A DNA stretch of 43,499 nucleotides from Sphingomonas palustris (GTDB taxonomy: Bacteria > Pseudomonadota > Alphaproteobacteria > Sphingomonadales > Sphingomonadaceae): contig JAMFSI010000060.1 of NCBI GenBank assembly GCA_026225215.1, positions 1 to 43,499 of the forward strand, in the 5' to 3' direction. Under the pieces are notes generated by a model. The model searched no databases, was not told the origin of the DNA, and saw nothing but the letters and a program-made list of their open reading frames with translations. This document shows positions 33,119 through 40,462 of this stretch, piece after piece. Position numbers and translations under genes: made by a program. Position 1 is the first letter of the stretch. Each line of letters opens with the position of its first letter.

Positions 33119-34815
33119 AATCGATCCGTCGCTTATCCTCACTGGCCTTGATCTGCGCCAGCGCGTCGCTGCTCGCCGGTACCGTTGCCAGCCTGACCGC
33201 CCCCGCCGGGGCGCAAGGCACCGCCGTGGCATCGGCTTCCCCGATCGACGCCCCCCAGATCGTTGCCATGCGCCGACTGACCGAGGCGCAGTACCGCAAT
33301 GCCATCGCCGATATCTTCGGCCCGGACATCAAAGTGGCTGGTCGGTTCGAGCCGGTCGTCCGCCCGGTCCACGAACTGATCGCCAGCGGCTCGCGCGAAG
33401 CGGCGATCTCGCCCCTGGGGCTTGAACAGTTCGACAGCATGGCGCGCAACATCGCCGCGCAAGTGTTCGACGAAAAGCATAGCGGCCAGTTCATTCCCTG
33501 CCATCCGCAGGACAACGCCAAGGCGGATGATGCCTGCGCCACGGCAACGCTGGCGCCGCTTGGGCGCTATCTGTTCCGCCGGCCACTGACCACTCAGGAA
33601 CTTGTCCTTTACGTCAAGATGGCGGGCCTGGCAGCCGGCCCTACCGGCTCGTTTAACGGGGGACTCGAGCTGGCGCTGTCGGCGATGCTGGTGTCGCCCA
33701 ATTTCCTCTATATCGTCGAAACCGCGCAGCCCGATCCCGCCCATCCTGGAGTTTTGGCGCTCGACAATTATTCGCGCGCGGCCCGGCTCAGCTTCACCTT
33801 GTGGAACTCCACCCCCAATGCCGTGCTGCTCGATGCCGCCGCTGCGGGACGGCTGACCGATCCGGCACAGCTTGCGGAAATCGCGCGCGGCATGGTCGCT
33901 TCGCCGCGCTTCGAACAAGGCGTGCGCGCCTTTTTCACCGACATGCTGCTGTTCGAGCGCTTCGACAATTTGTCGAAGGACCCGGTGCTGTTTCCTTATT
34001 ACAATGCCCAGGTCGGCCAGGCGATGCCCGAGCAGATGCTGCGCACCATCGTCGATGAACTGGTCACGCGCGGCGGCGATTACCGCCAGCTATTCACCAC
34101 CAATCGCACCTGGATGACGCGTGCGCTGGGCGGGCTTTATCAAGTGCCGGTGCATAAATCCGCAGGGTGGGAGCCTTACACCTTCGCCCCCGGCGACGAT
34201 CGCGCCGGCATCCTCGGCCAGGCTGGGTTCCTGGCGATCTATTCGCAGACCGGGCGCAGTTCACCGACGCTGCGTGGCCGCGCTGTCCGCGAATTGCTGA
34301 TGTGCCAGCCGGTGCCGAACCCGCCGGGCAACGTCAATTTCACCGCAGTGCAGGATACCAAGAACAAGGCGGTGCCCACCGCGCGCATTCGCCTCTCCGC
34401 GCATGTCACCGATGACAATTGCGCCGGTTGCCACAAGCTGACCGATCCGGTCGGCCTGTCGCTGGAGCGCTTCGATGGTATCGGCTCGTGGCGCACCACC
34501 GAAAACGGCGCGCCGATCGATCCCTCGGGCAATCTCGACAAGACTGTTTTCTCCGGCGCGGCGGGGCTCGGCAAGGTGCTCGCGGAAAGCCCCGATACTC
34601 ACCAATGCGCCGCCTCACGCGCGCTCGAATATGCTCGCGCTATGCCCAGCGACGATGACGGCGATCTCGTCGAAGCGCTCGACAAGCAATTCGCCGCAGA
34701 CGGCTACAGCATCAAAGCCTTGTTCCTGCGCGTCGCGACACTGCCGGAAAACTATCAAGTGAAAATCCCCGCTCTCCAGACTGGCGCAACCCGCGTCAGC
34801 ATGGCCAATCAGTAA
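33115..34815 (+). CDS. DUF1592/DUF1588/DUF1585-type exported protein with CxxCH motif
   Basis: A 566-residue protein with a Sec signal (MKSIRRLSSLALICASASLLAGTVA). Domains in order: RRLTEAQYRNAIADIFG (DUF1587-like), a DUF1595-like part ending LGRYLFRRPLT, DUF1592 (GGLELALSAMLVSPNFLYIVE), DUF1588 (RAGILGQAGFLAIYSQTGRSSPTLRGRAVRELLMCQP) with C436-A-G-C439-H440, a c-type haem attachment motif, then the DUF1585-like end. Such proteins are common in planctomycetes and myxobacteria and usually have an extra N-terminal cytochrome region, absent here. Function unknown. Starts inside the preceding gene's stop (ATGA). Confidence 0.85.
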   Translation: MKSIRRLSSLALICASASLLAGTVASLTAPAGAQGTAVASASPIDAPQIVAMRRLTEAQYRNAIADIFGPDIKVAGRFEPVVRPVHELIASGSREAAISPLGLEQFDSMARNIAAQVFDEKHSGQFIPCHPQDNAKADDACATATLAPLGRYLFRRPLTTQELVLYVKMAGLAAGPTGSFNGGLELALSAMLVSPNFLYIVETAQPDPAHPGVLALDNYSRAARLSFTLWNSTPNAVLLDAAAAGRLTDPAQLAEIARGMVASPRFEQGVRAFFTDMLLFERFDNLSKDPVLFPYYNAQVGQAMPEQMLRTIVDELVTRGGDYRQLFTTNRTWMTRALGGLYQVPVHKSAGWEPYTFAPGDDRAGILGQAGFLAIYSQTGRSSPTLRGRAVRELLMCQPVPNPPGNVNFTAVQDTKNKAVPTARIRLSAHVTDDNCAGCHKLTDPVGLSLERFDGIGSWRTTENGAPIDPSGNLDKTVFSGAAGLGKVLAESPDTHQCAASRALEYARAMPSDDDGDLVEALDKQFAADGYSIKALFLRVATLPENYQVKIPALQTGATRVSMANQ

Positions 34816-34841
34816 TTCGCGTCAATAACAGGAGCAGGACG

Positions 34842-36185
34842 ATGCGTTTCGATCTTTCTCGCAGGACCGCCCTTCGCGGTATGATCAACGGCGCGGGGGT
34901 AGCGGTGGCGCTGCCGCTGCTCGACGTGTTTCTCGATGGTAACGGCGTGGCGATGGCAGCGACGGGCGCGCCGGTGCCGGTGCGTTTCGGTACCTGGTTC
35001 TGGGGCCTCGGGGTCAATCCCAGTCGGTGGTTTCCGACGACCGCCGGGCCGAATTACGACCTCAAGCCCGAACTGGCGCCGATCAAACCCTTTCAGAGCA
35101 AGATCAACGTGCTCGGCAACTTCAACGTCATGCTCGATGGCGCACCGAACCTGCCGCATGTCTCGGGTGGCCCGGCGATCCGCACCGGCCGCGCCTTGAC
35201 CGCCGATCGCGGTCTGCCGGGCGAAAGCTTCGACGTCACCATCAGCGATCTCATCGGCAAGCGCACGCGCTTTTCCAGTCTCGAAGTATCGGCCATCGGC
35301 GATGCGCGCAATTCGCTGAGCGGACGCGGCGGCGGCGATCTCAATTCCTCGGAAACCACCCCGGCCGGCCTGTATCAGCGCGTCTTCGGCACTGGCTTCA
35401 AAGACCCCAACAGCGCCAGTTTTACCCCCGATCCGCAAGTCATGGCGCGGCGCAGCGTGCTCTCGGCGGTGGCCGATCAGCGTCAGGCGCTTAATCAGGC
35501 GGTGGGTGCGGCCGACCGCCAGAAACTCGATCAATATTATACCTCGGTGCGCCAGCTCGAGAATCAGCTCGACGTCGAACTGACCAAGCCGCAGCCGCTC
35601 GAAGCCTGTCTGGTGCCGCGCAAGGTGTCCGCCGACCTGCCGGTCAACGGCGAGATCGAAACGGTGATGCTGAACCACCAACTGATGACCGACCTGCTGG
35701 TGATGGCGCTGGCCTGCGATCAGACGCGGGTGTTCAACATGATGTTCAACAATGGCGCCTCCTCGCTGACCCGGATCGGCAGCACCGTCACCCATCACCA
35801 GCTCACTCATGAGGAAGTGCTCGACAACAAGCTGGGCTACCAGCCGGAGGCAACCTACTTCCTCACCAAGATCATGGAGGCCTGGGTCTATTTTGTCGGC
35901 GCGCTCGATAAGGTCAAAGAAGGTGATCGCACGCTGCTCGACAATACCATCGCCTTTGCGCATTCCGAGACCGAGTTCGCCAAATTCCACACCATCGATA
36001 ATATTCCGATGATGACGGCGGGCAGCGGCGGCGGCCGGATCAAGACCGGAATCTACGTCGATGGCCAGGGCACCCCGGTCAGCCGGGTCGGCCTGACCCT
36101 GCAACAAGCTATGGGCGTGCCGGTCGACCGCTGGGGCTCGAAGAGCATGGAAACCAACAAGCGGCTCGGGGAGATCCTGGCGTGA
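34842..36185 (+). CDS. DUF1552 protein, Tat-exported
   Basis: A 447-residue DUF1552 protein. The N-terminus LSRRTALRGMINGAGVAVALPLLDVF is a twin-arginine signal, indicating export of a folded, perhaps cofactor-bearing protein. DUF1552 proteins regularly sit next to DUF1592 genes and are distantly related to the alkaline-phosphatase-like DUF1501 group. Recognisable stretches are RFGTWFWGLGVNPSRWFP, HVSGGPAIRTG and AFAHSETEFAKFHTIDNIPMMTAGSGGGRIKTG. Function unknown. The stop overlaps the next start by 4 bp (GTGA). Confidence 0.88.
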   Translation: MRFDLSRRTALRGMINGAGVAVALPLLDVFLDGNGVAMAATGAPVPVRFGTWFWGLGVNPSRWFPTTAGPNYDLKPELAPIKPFQSKINVLGNFNVMLDGAPNLPHVSGGPAIRTGRALTADRGLPGESFDVTISDLIGKRTRFSSLEVSAIGDARNSLSGRGGGDLNSSETTPAGLYQRVFGTGFKDPNSASFTPDPQVMARRSVLSAVADQRQALNQAVGAADRQKLDQYYTSVRQLENQLDVELTKPQPLEACLVPRKVSADLPVNGEIETVMLNHQLMTDLLVMALACDQTRVFNMMFNNGASSLTRIGSTVTHHQLTHEEVLDNKLGYQPEATYFLTKIMEAWVYFVGALDKVKEGDRTLLDNTIAFAHSETEFAKFHTIDNIPMMTAGSGGGRIKTGIYVDGQGTPVSRVGLTLQQAMGVPVDRWGSKSMETNKRLGEILA

Positions 36186-36661
36186 AGCATGTTGCCGCTA
36201 TTGCCGGGCTGATGCTGGCCACGCCGGCGCTGGCCCAGACGCAAGCGCTCGCGCCGGCAGCCTCCGCGCCCATCGGCAGCCTGATCGGACCCGCCTTGTT
36301 CGTCAGCGATATCGCGCGTTCGATCCATTTCTACGAGGCGCTGGGGCTCCATGTCGGCATGGATATGGGGCCACCGCAGCGGCATGAGACAATGCTGGTC
36401 TTTGGCGATCCGCGCAATCCCGGCATCATTCTGCTCTCCGACAAGACAGCGACGGCACCCGTGGCGATCGATCATGGCCATGGCTATGACCGCACCATAA
36501 TGCGCATCGGCGATCTGGCGGCGGCGCAGGCGCGGCTCCAGGCGGGCGGCTTCGCCACTACGCCGATCCGCGATGTCGCGATGGGTTATCGGATGATGCT
36601 GGCCACCGACCCCGATGGTTACAAGTTCGAACTGGTGGAAAGCCACCCCCACTCACAATGA
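36182..36661 (+). CDS. exported VOC (glyoxalase/bleomycin resistance) superfamily protein
   Basis: A 159-residue protein with a Sec signal (VKHVAAIAGLMLATPALAQ) and a VOC fold: FVSDIARSIHFYEALGLHVG, then DVAMGYRMMLATDPDGYKFELVES. VOC proteins are usually cytoplasmic, so the signal peptide is notable and fits the exported cluster. Metal ligands are not all obvious, though the terminal Glu (FELVES) is present. The start is GTG, overlapping the DUF1552 stop. It may act as a periplasmic lyase, dioxygenase or binding protein. Confidence 0.8.
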   Translation: MKHVAAIAGLMLATPALAQTQALAPAASAPIGSLIGPALFVSDIARSIHFYEALGLHVGMDMGPPQRHETMLVFGDPRNPGIILLSDKTATAPVAIDHGHGYDRTIMRIGDLAAAQARLQAGGFATTPIRDVAMGYRMMLATDPDGYKFELVESHPHSQ

Positions 36662-36679
36662 TGGCATGAGGGTTTTGCG

Positions 36680-36985
36680 ATGATCGATACGCGTCGTTCC
36701 TTTCTGACGCTGGTTGGGCTGGCGCCCGTGGCGTTGCTGGCTGCAGGCCGCGTCAGCGCGGCCGAGCCGACCGCCTGCTACGATCCGAACAAGCTGCCGC
36801 TGAGACAGAAGTCGCGCCGCCGGGCGAACGATTATGTCGAGCAATCCTCTGACCCCGCGAAGCATTGCAGCCTGTGCAGCTTTTTCACTGCTGCGGCGCC
36901 GGGCTGCGGTACCTGCACGATCCTGGGTGGTCCGGTGAATGCCGGCGCGGTGTGCTCATCCTTCGCGGTCAAGGCCAAGGCATAG
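36680..36985 (+). CDS. high-potential iron-sulfur protein (HiPIP)
   Basis: A 101-residue protein with a Tat-like signal (TRRSFLTLVGLAPVALLAAGRVSA), as expected for HiPIPs, which fold with their 4Fe-4S cluster before export. Cluster ligands are C63-x2-C66, C79 and C92; an extra C76 and C33 are also present. HiPIPs carry electrons in the periplasm, for example from a cytochrome complex to a terminal acceptor. Its place between DUF1592/1552 and cytochrome c' supports a redox role for the cluster. Confidence 0.9.
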   Translation: MIDTRRSFLTLVGLAPVALLAAGRVSAAEPTACYDPNKLPLRQKSRRRANDYVEQSSDPAKHCSLCSFFTAAAPGCGTCTILGGPVNAGAVCSSFAVKAKA

Positions 36986-37033
36986 TCAGGATTGGGCCTT
37001 CACGAGCCATCTTCCGACGAAAGGTTACCGAAA

Positions 37034-37495
37034 ATGAATCGTAAAGCAGTATTGCGCGTCGCCGAGCTGGCTGCTGCGGCGCTGGTCGCTACGCCGCTGC
37101 TGGCCAGTCCGGCCGATGTGGTGAAATCGCGTATCGCCGGTCTGCGCGAACTGGGCGCGGCATTCAAGGCGGTCAATGACGGGGTGCATGCCAGTGAGCC
37201 GCAGACCATCCTGATCCAGCAATCGGCGCGGCAGATCCGCAACGCCGCCTCGCAGATGGCCGACTGGTTCCCGGCGGGCAGCGGGCCGCAACCGGGGGTG
37301 AAGACCGCGGCAAAGCCTGAAATCTGGGCTCAGGGCGGTCGATTCAAGGCTGCGCAAACGGCTTTTGCCAGTGAAGCGGTGAAGTTTCAGCAGATCGTCA
37401 ATAGCGGCAATATCGACGCCATCCGCGCCGAGGCGCCCAAACTCGGCGCTACTTGCAAAGCCTGCCACGAGAATTTCCGAACGCCCAGCTCCTGA
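37034..37495 (+). CDS. cytochrome c' (class II c-type cytochrome)
   Basis: A 153-residue exported cytochrome: signal peptide VLRVAELAAAALVATPLLA, an antiparallel four-helix bundle pattern (FKAVNDGVHASEPQTILIQQSARQIRNAASQMADWFP) and a C-terminal haem motif C141-K-A-C144-H145. Cytochromes c' bind NO or CO and may protect against NO; some class II cytochromes carry electrons. The ATG at 37034 has AAAGG upstream; the frame also runs to 36992. A cytochrome b561 lies 1.6 kb downstream on the opposite strand. Confidence 0.9.
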   Translation: MNRKAVLRVAELAAAALVATPLLASPADVVKSRIAGLRELGAAFKAVNDGVHASEPQTILIQQSARQIRNAASQMADWFPAGSGPQPGVKTAAKPEIWAQGGRFKAAQTAFASEAVKFQQIVNSGNIDAIRAEAPKLGATCKACHENFRTPSS

Positions 37496-37544
37496 TTTTG
37501 TGGCGCAAATGTGGAGTTGCCGGTGCGTGCCCCTCTTGGCTTGC

Positions 37545-37567
37545 ATTAATTTATATCATGAATTAAT
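37545..37567 (+). promoter_or_regulatory. AT-rich palindrome upstream of the sterol desaturase-like gene
   Basis: ATTAATT (37545-37551) and AATTAAT (37561-37567) are a perfect 7-bp inverted repeat around TATATCATG, 67 bp before the ATG. The shape fits a MarR-family operator, and a marR-like gene lies at 38537; the link between them is inference. Confidence 0.45.
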
Positions 37568-37633
37568 GGCGACCGGATCGTGGCCGATTTAAAGGCGTGA
37601 TCTCCGCGCGGTCCGCTGTTCACGAAGGAAGAC

Positions 37634-38440
37634 ATGACGATGTTTAAAGCCATGATGCGCGGAGAGGATATGCTCTCGCTATGGCTCATTCTGTTCGTGG
37701 CGGCAGGGATCATCGGCGGGGTCGTCAGCGGCTTTTTCAAAGCACGAAGAATCCAGCCCAACGGCTTCAAGTGGAAGATTTTTCGCAACGAGGCCATTAT
37801 CGCGGTCATTACCCTGGCCATTTCCGGCAAGCTGCTGGGGCTTCTGAACGGCTGGCTGAAGGCGCACGGCTGGATCAGCATTAACAACGCACCGGCGGCC
37901 TGGTGGCAGATTGCCTTTGAATATGTGCTCTATTTTTTCCTGTTCGACACGTATTTTTACTGGTTGCACCGCTGGATGCACAAGGAACCGATCTACAGTT
38001 GGGTACACAAGCTGCACCACAAGTCGACATCGCCCAATCTGCTCACCACGCTTTCGGTCAATCCATTGGAGTCCTTCATCAATGGAGGATTTATGTCGCT
38101 CTTTCTGCTGGTGTTTCCCATCCATGCCGCTGCTGCGGTACTCATCCTGCCGACGAATGCCATCATGGGGCCCTATGTGCATAGCGGCTATGAGTTCCTG
38201 CCGCGCTGGTGGAACCGCAGCTGGGCGACCAAATGGTTCATCTCCGCAACCTTCCATGACCAGCATCACCGCTATTTCACCGGCAATTTTGGCGGTTATA
38301 CGACTATCTGGGACCGGTTGTGCGGTACGATGCGCCCCAAGTTCGAGGCCGATTTCGATAAGGTCAAACAGCGCAGTTCGAAAAATATCGCGCTGTCCGA
38401 GACGGCCAGCGCGGGCACGCCCCAGTACCTATCCCTTTGA
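37634..38440 (+). CDS. sterol desaturase/fatty acid hydroxylase-superfamily protein
   Basis: A 268-residue di-iron membrane enzyme. Histidine boxes are H112-x3-H116 (LHRWMH), H125-x2-H128-H129 (HKLHH) and H208-x2-H211-H212 (HDQHH), with hydrophobic spans at about 14-36, 52-70, 92-110 and 150-172. Family members hydroxylate or desaturate sterols, carotenoids, alkyl chains and sphingoid bases; sphingomonads use relatives for carotenoids and sphingolipids. AAGGAAG precedes the ATG. A hydroxylase of this type would need electrons, which the adjacent redox carriers might supply. Confidence 0.92.
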   Translation: MTMFKAMMRGEDMLSLWLILFVAAGIIGGVVSGFFKARRIQPNGFKWKIFRNEAIIAVITLAISGKLLGLLNGWLKAHGWISINNAPAAWWQIAFEYVLYFFLFDTYFYWLHRWMHKEPIYSWVHKLHHKSTSPNLLTTLSVNPLESFINGGFMSLFLLVFPIHAAAAVLILPTNAIMGPYVHSGYEFLPRWWNRSWATKWFISATFHDQHHRYFTGNFGGYTTIWDRLCGTMRPKFEADFDKVKQRSSKNIALSETASAGTPQYLSL

Positions 38441-38476
38441 GCAGATATTCAACCGCTTATACGGCACGCCGCTCTG

Positions 38477-38540
38477 AGCTTTTGTTGTCGCATCGCCTAA
38501 TGCCAAAAACCGGTGCCCACTTTTTGGCGCGCCGCGCTAA
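38477..38540. repeat. family D palindrome, copy 2
   Basis: AGCTTTTGTTGTCGCATCGC, then CTAATGCCAAAAACCGGTGC and CCACTTTTTGGCGCGCCGCG. Closely similar to 30870-30932, but the closing arm (GCCGCG instead of GATGC) has changed, so the outer stem is weakened. It lies between the convergent sterol desaturase-like and marR genes, and its end (38537-38539) supplies the marR stop codon. Confidence 0.85.
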
Positions 38541-39070
38541 GCCCCTTCGCCGCTGGTGTCATCGTCGCCGCGCACTGCCCGTAGCATCCGGGTAAATTGG
38601 CGGATGTCGTCTTCGCTGTAATCGCGCAGATTGTCGTGAATGATGGTGGAAATGGCGTTGCGGATTTGCAGACAAGCCGCTTCGCCCGCGCCCGTCAGCG
38701 CCAGTTCGGAGCGCCGGCGATCCTGCTCGCCGGGTTTGGCGGCGATCAGTCCGGCTTCGGTCAGCCGCACCAGTTCAGCGGTGATCAGGCTACGGCCGAC
38801 TGCGAATACTGTGCTCAGATCGGTGGGATGGACCAAGCCGTTCGAGATCAGGTTCAAGATCCAGGCGCCGCGAGGGCCGAGATCGTAGCGCTCGGTCACT
38901 TCCCAGGTGGCTTGCTTGAGCGGCCGGCCGGCAAAGGCCAGTCCCTCGGCCAGCAAGCCCAGTTCGCCCCAATCCAGATGATCCGAAGCGCCGGCAGAGT
39001 CTTTACGTGATCTGGCCCGCGCGCCGCGTGTCAGCTTGAGCAGGATATCCTCGCGTCTATCCTTGCTCAT
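38537..39070 (-). CDS. MarR-family transcriptional regulator
   Basis: A 177-residue regulator with the winged-helix pattern ATWEVTERYDLGPRGAWILNLISNGLVHPTDLSTVFAVGRSLITAELVRLTEAGLIAAKPGEQDRRRSELALTGAGEAACLQ (helix-turn-helix and DRRR wing). The ATG at 39070 overlaps the cytochrome b561 stop by 4 bp, so the pair is co-transcribed and it may control this pair or the nearby redox genes. The stop codon lies in a family D repeat. Confidence 0.9.
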   Translation of the reverse strand: MSKDRREDILLKLTRGARARSRKDSAGASDHLDWGELGLLAEGLAFAGRPLKQATWEVTERYDLGPRGAWILNLISNGLVHPTDLSTVFAVGRSLITAELVRLTEAGLIAAKPGEQDRRRSELALTGAGEAACLQIRNAISTIIHDNLRDYSEDDIRQFTRMLRAVRGDDDTSGEGA

Positions 39071-39756
39071 AGCGGCAGTCCCCTGCTCACCCACCAGGCC
39101 ACGCCGCCGGCAATCGCGACCGCAATGACCAGATGGAGCAGGGGCGCCGTGCGCAGAGGCTCGCTGCCCGGCGGCATCGTGCGATCGCGCCCGATCACCA
39201 TCGGCAGCAGGAGATTGCGCCCGCGCAGCCGATAATAGCCTATGGCGAGAAGATGGAGCGCAATCAGGGCGAGCAGCAGGTTAAAGCTGACGCCGTGAAT
39301 ATGCGCTGCGACCCGGCCCTGATCGAACGACAGCAGATACGAAAGCGGCCCGGATTCCAACCCGTCGACATCCACCGCGAACAGCCCCGAGCCGACTTGA
39401 ATCACCAGCGTGCCGAGCAGCGCGATGACACTGTAAGCGCCCAATGGGTTATGGCCGACAGTGGCCGGAACGTCGGGCAGTTTATTCCGCAGATAGCCGG
39501 CAACATGCCTCGGCGCCTTGACGAATTGCGCGAACCGCGCGGTGCTGCCGCCGATCACGCCCCACATCAGACGAAACAGCAGCAATCCCAGCACGGTAAT
39601 GCCGGACAAGCGATGCCAGTCCATCTGGTCATGCTTGGCGCACCACCACGAAAAAGCGAACAGTCCGACCAATAGCCAGTGAAACAGGCGCGTCGGTAAA
39701 TCCCAGACTTGGCCGTCGGACCTGTTGCGGGGTGAGCTTGAGGGGCTGCTGTTCAT
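39067..39756 (-). CDS. cytochrome b561-family diheme membrane protein
   Basis: A 229-residue protein with the cytochrome b561/Ni-Fe hydrogenase cytochrome pattern: VWDLPTRLFHWLLVGLFAFSWW (H26), MDWHRLSGITVLGLLLFRLMWGVIG (H48), then RVAAHIHGVSFNLLLALIALHLLAIGYYR with further haem ligands, and one C-terminal membrane helix. These proteins pass electrons between the quinone pool and periplasmic c-type cytochromes, so it is a plausible partner of the cytochrome c' and HiPIP. Start at 39756 (MNSSPSSSPRN) was chosen by homology; the open frame goes on to 40125. Confidence 0.9.
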   Translation of the reverse strand: MNSSPSSSPRNRSDGQVWDLPTRLFHWLLVGLFAFSWWCAKHDQMDWHRLSGITVLGLLLFRLMWGVIGGSTARFAQFVKAPRHVAGYLRNKLPDVPATVGHNPLGAYSVIALLGTLVIQVGSGLFAVDVDGLESGPLSYLLSFDQGRVAAHIHGVSFNLLLALIALHLLAIGYYRLRGRNLLLPMVIGRDRTMPPGSEPLRTAPLLHLVIAVAIAGGVAWWVSRGLPL

Positions 39757-40462
39757 GTCGGCGGCAATAGCGAGGCCAAGGACATTCGCCCAGCCCCCAC
39801 AGATACCCCGCTGAGGCAGTCTCGGGTAGCTGCCGTTCGCCCCGACATCGATCGCCGACGCTGCTTTCAGTGCTCCTGGCCCACTCGATTCCCAGCTGGC
39901 GTTGCACTTCGCTCCTTTGCTAATGCGGTCTGGATGGCTCAGCCGAATAGCGATATCGGCGTGGTTCCCAGCGTCGAGGCTCTGCTCGTCCACCGCGGCA
40001 TCGGTCTCGTGATCGTCTCCAGCCCGGACGCTTTGCGTGGCTATGCGCTGCGCGAACTGGATGTTCTCGACGAAGCGGCGTGAGTTGCAGCAAAGCAGCC
40101 AAATGCGAGATCGACCGCAAGGCATTGATAGTTAGAGCATCGTGGGAGCGAGACTGCGCCCGTTTGCTTTTTTGCGGGTTGCTGCGCCTTGCTCAATGCC
40201 TGGCTCTATGTCGCCAGAAATCCATCGACGCATGCTCGGATCAATGCTCGAAACTTCTTCGCTGTCCAGACCGGAGGTCAGCGAGCATGCCGACTTCGAG
40301 AGTTGCGAGAGCAAGAGGGAACCGAGTATGGCCTAGCTGATTTTGGGAAGGATAAGCCGACACGGTCATCTGCGAACGTCGGGCATGACCAGCTACTTCG
40401 ATGCACTCTGAGATTAGCGGAAGAAACCCGGCCGTTTCCATTTTATGAACAAGGAACCTTCC
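39757..40462. other. 706-bp stretch without a recognisable gene
   Basis: No coding sequence is recognised on either strand, only short open frames. One of 49 codons (39934-40083, plus strand) starts ATG and reads MAQPNSDIGVVPSVEALLVH and on to LRELDVLDEAA. It has no Shine-Dalgarno and no recognised family, and could be the tail of a lost gene. The rest (40084-40462) has lower GC and scattered stops, with no strong hairpin or repeat. It resembles decayed DNA next to an island. Confidence 0.55.

Noticed and set aside
34809..36107. Minus-strand frame of 432 codons opposite DUF1552
   Set aside because: Antisense shadow; no recognisable motif or ribosome binding site.
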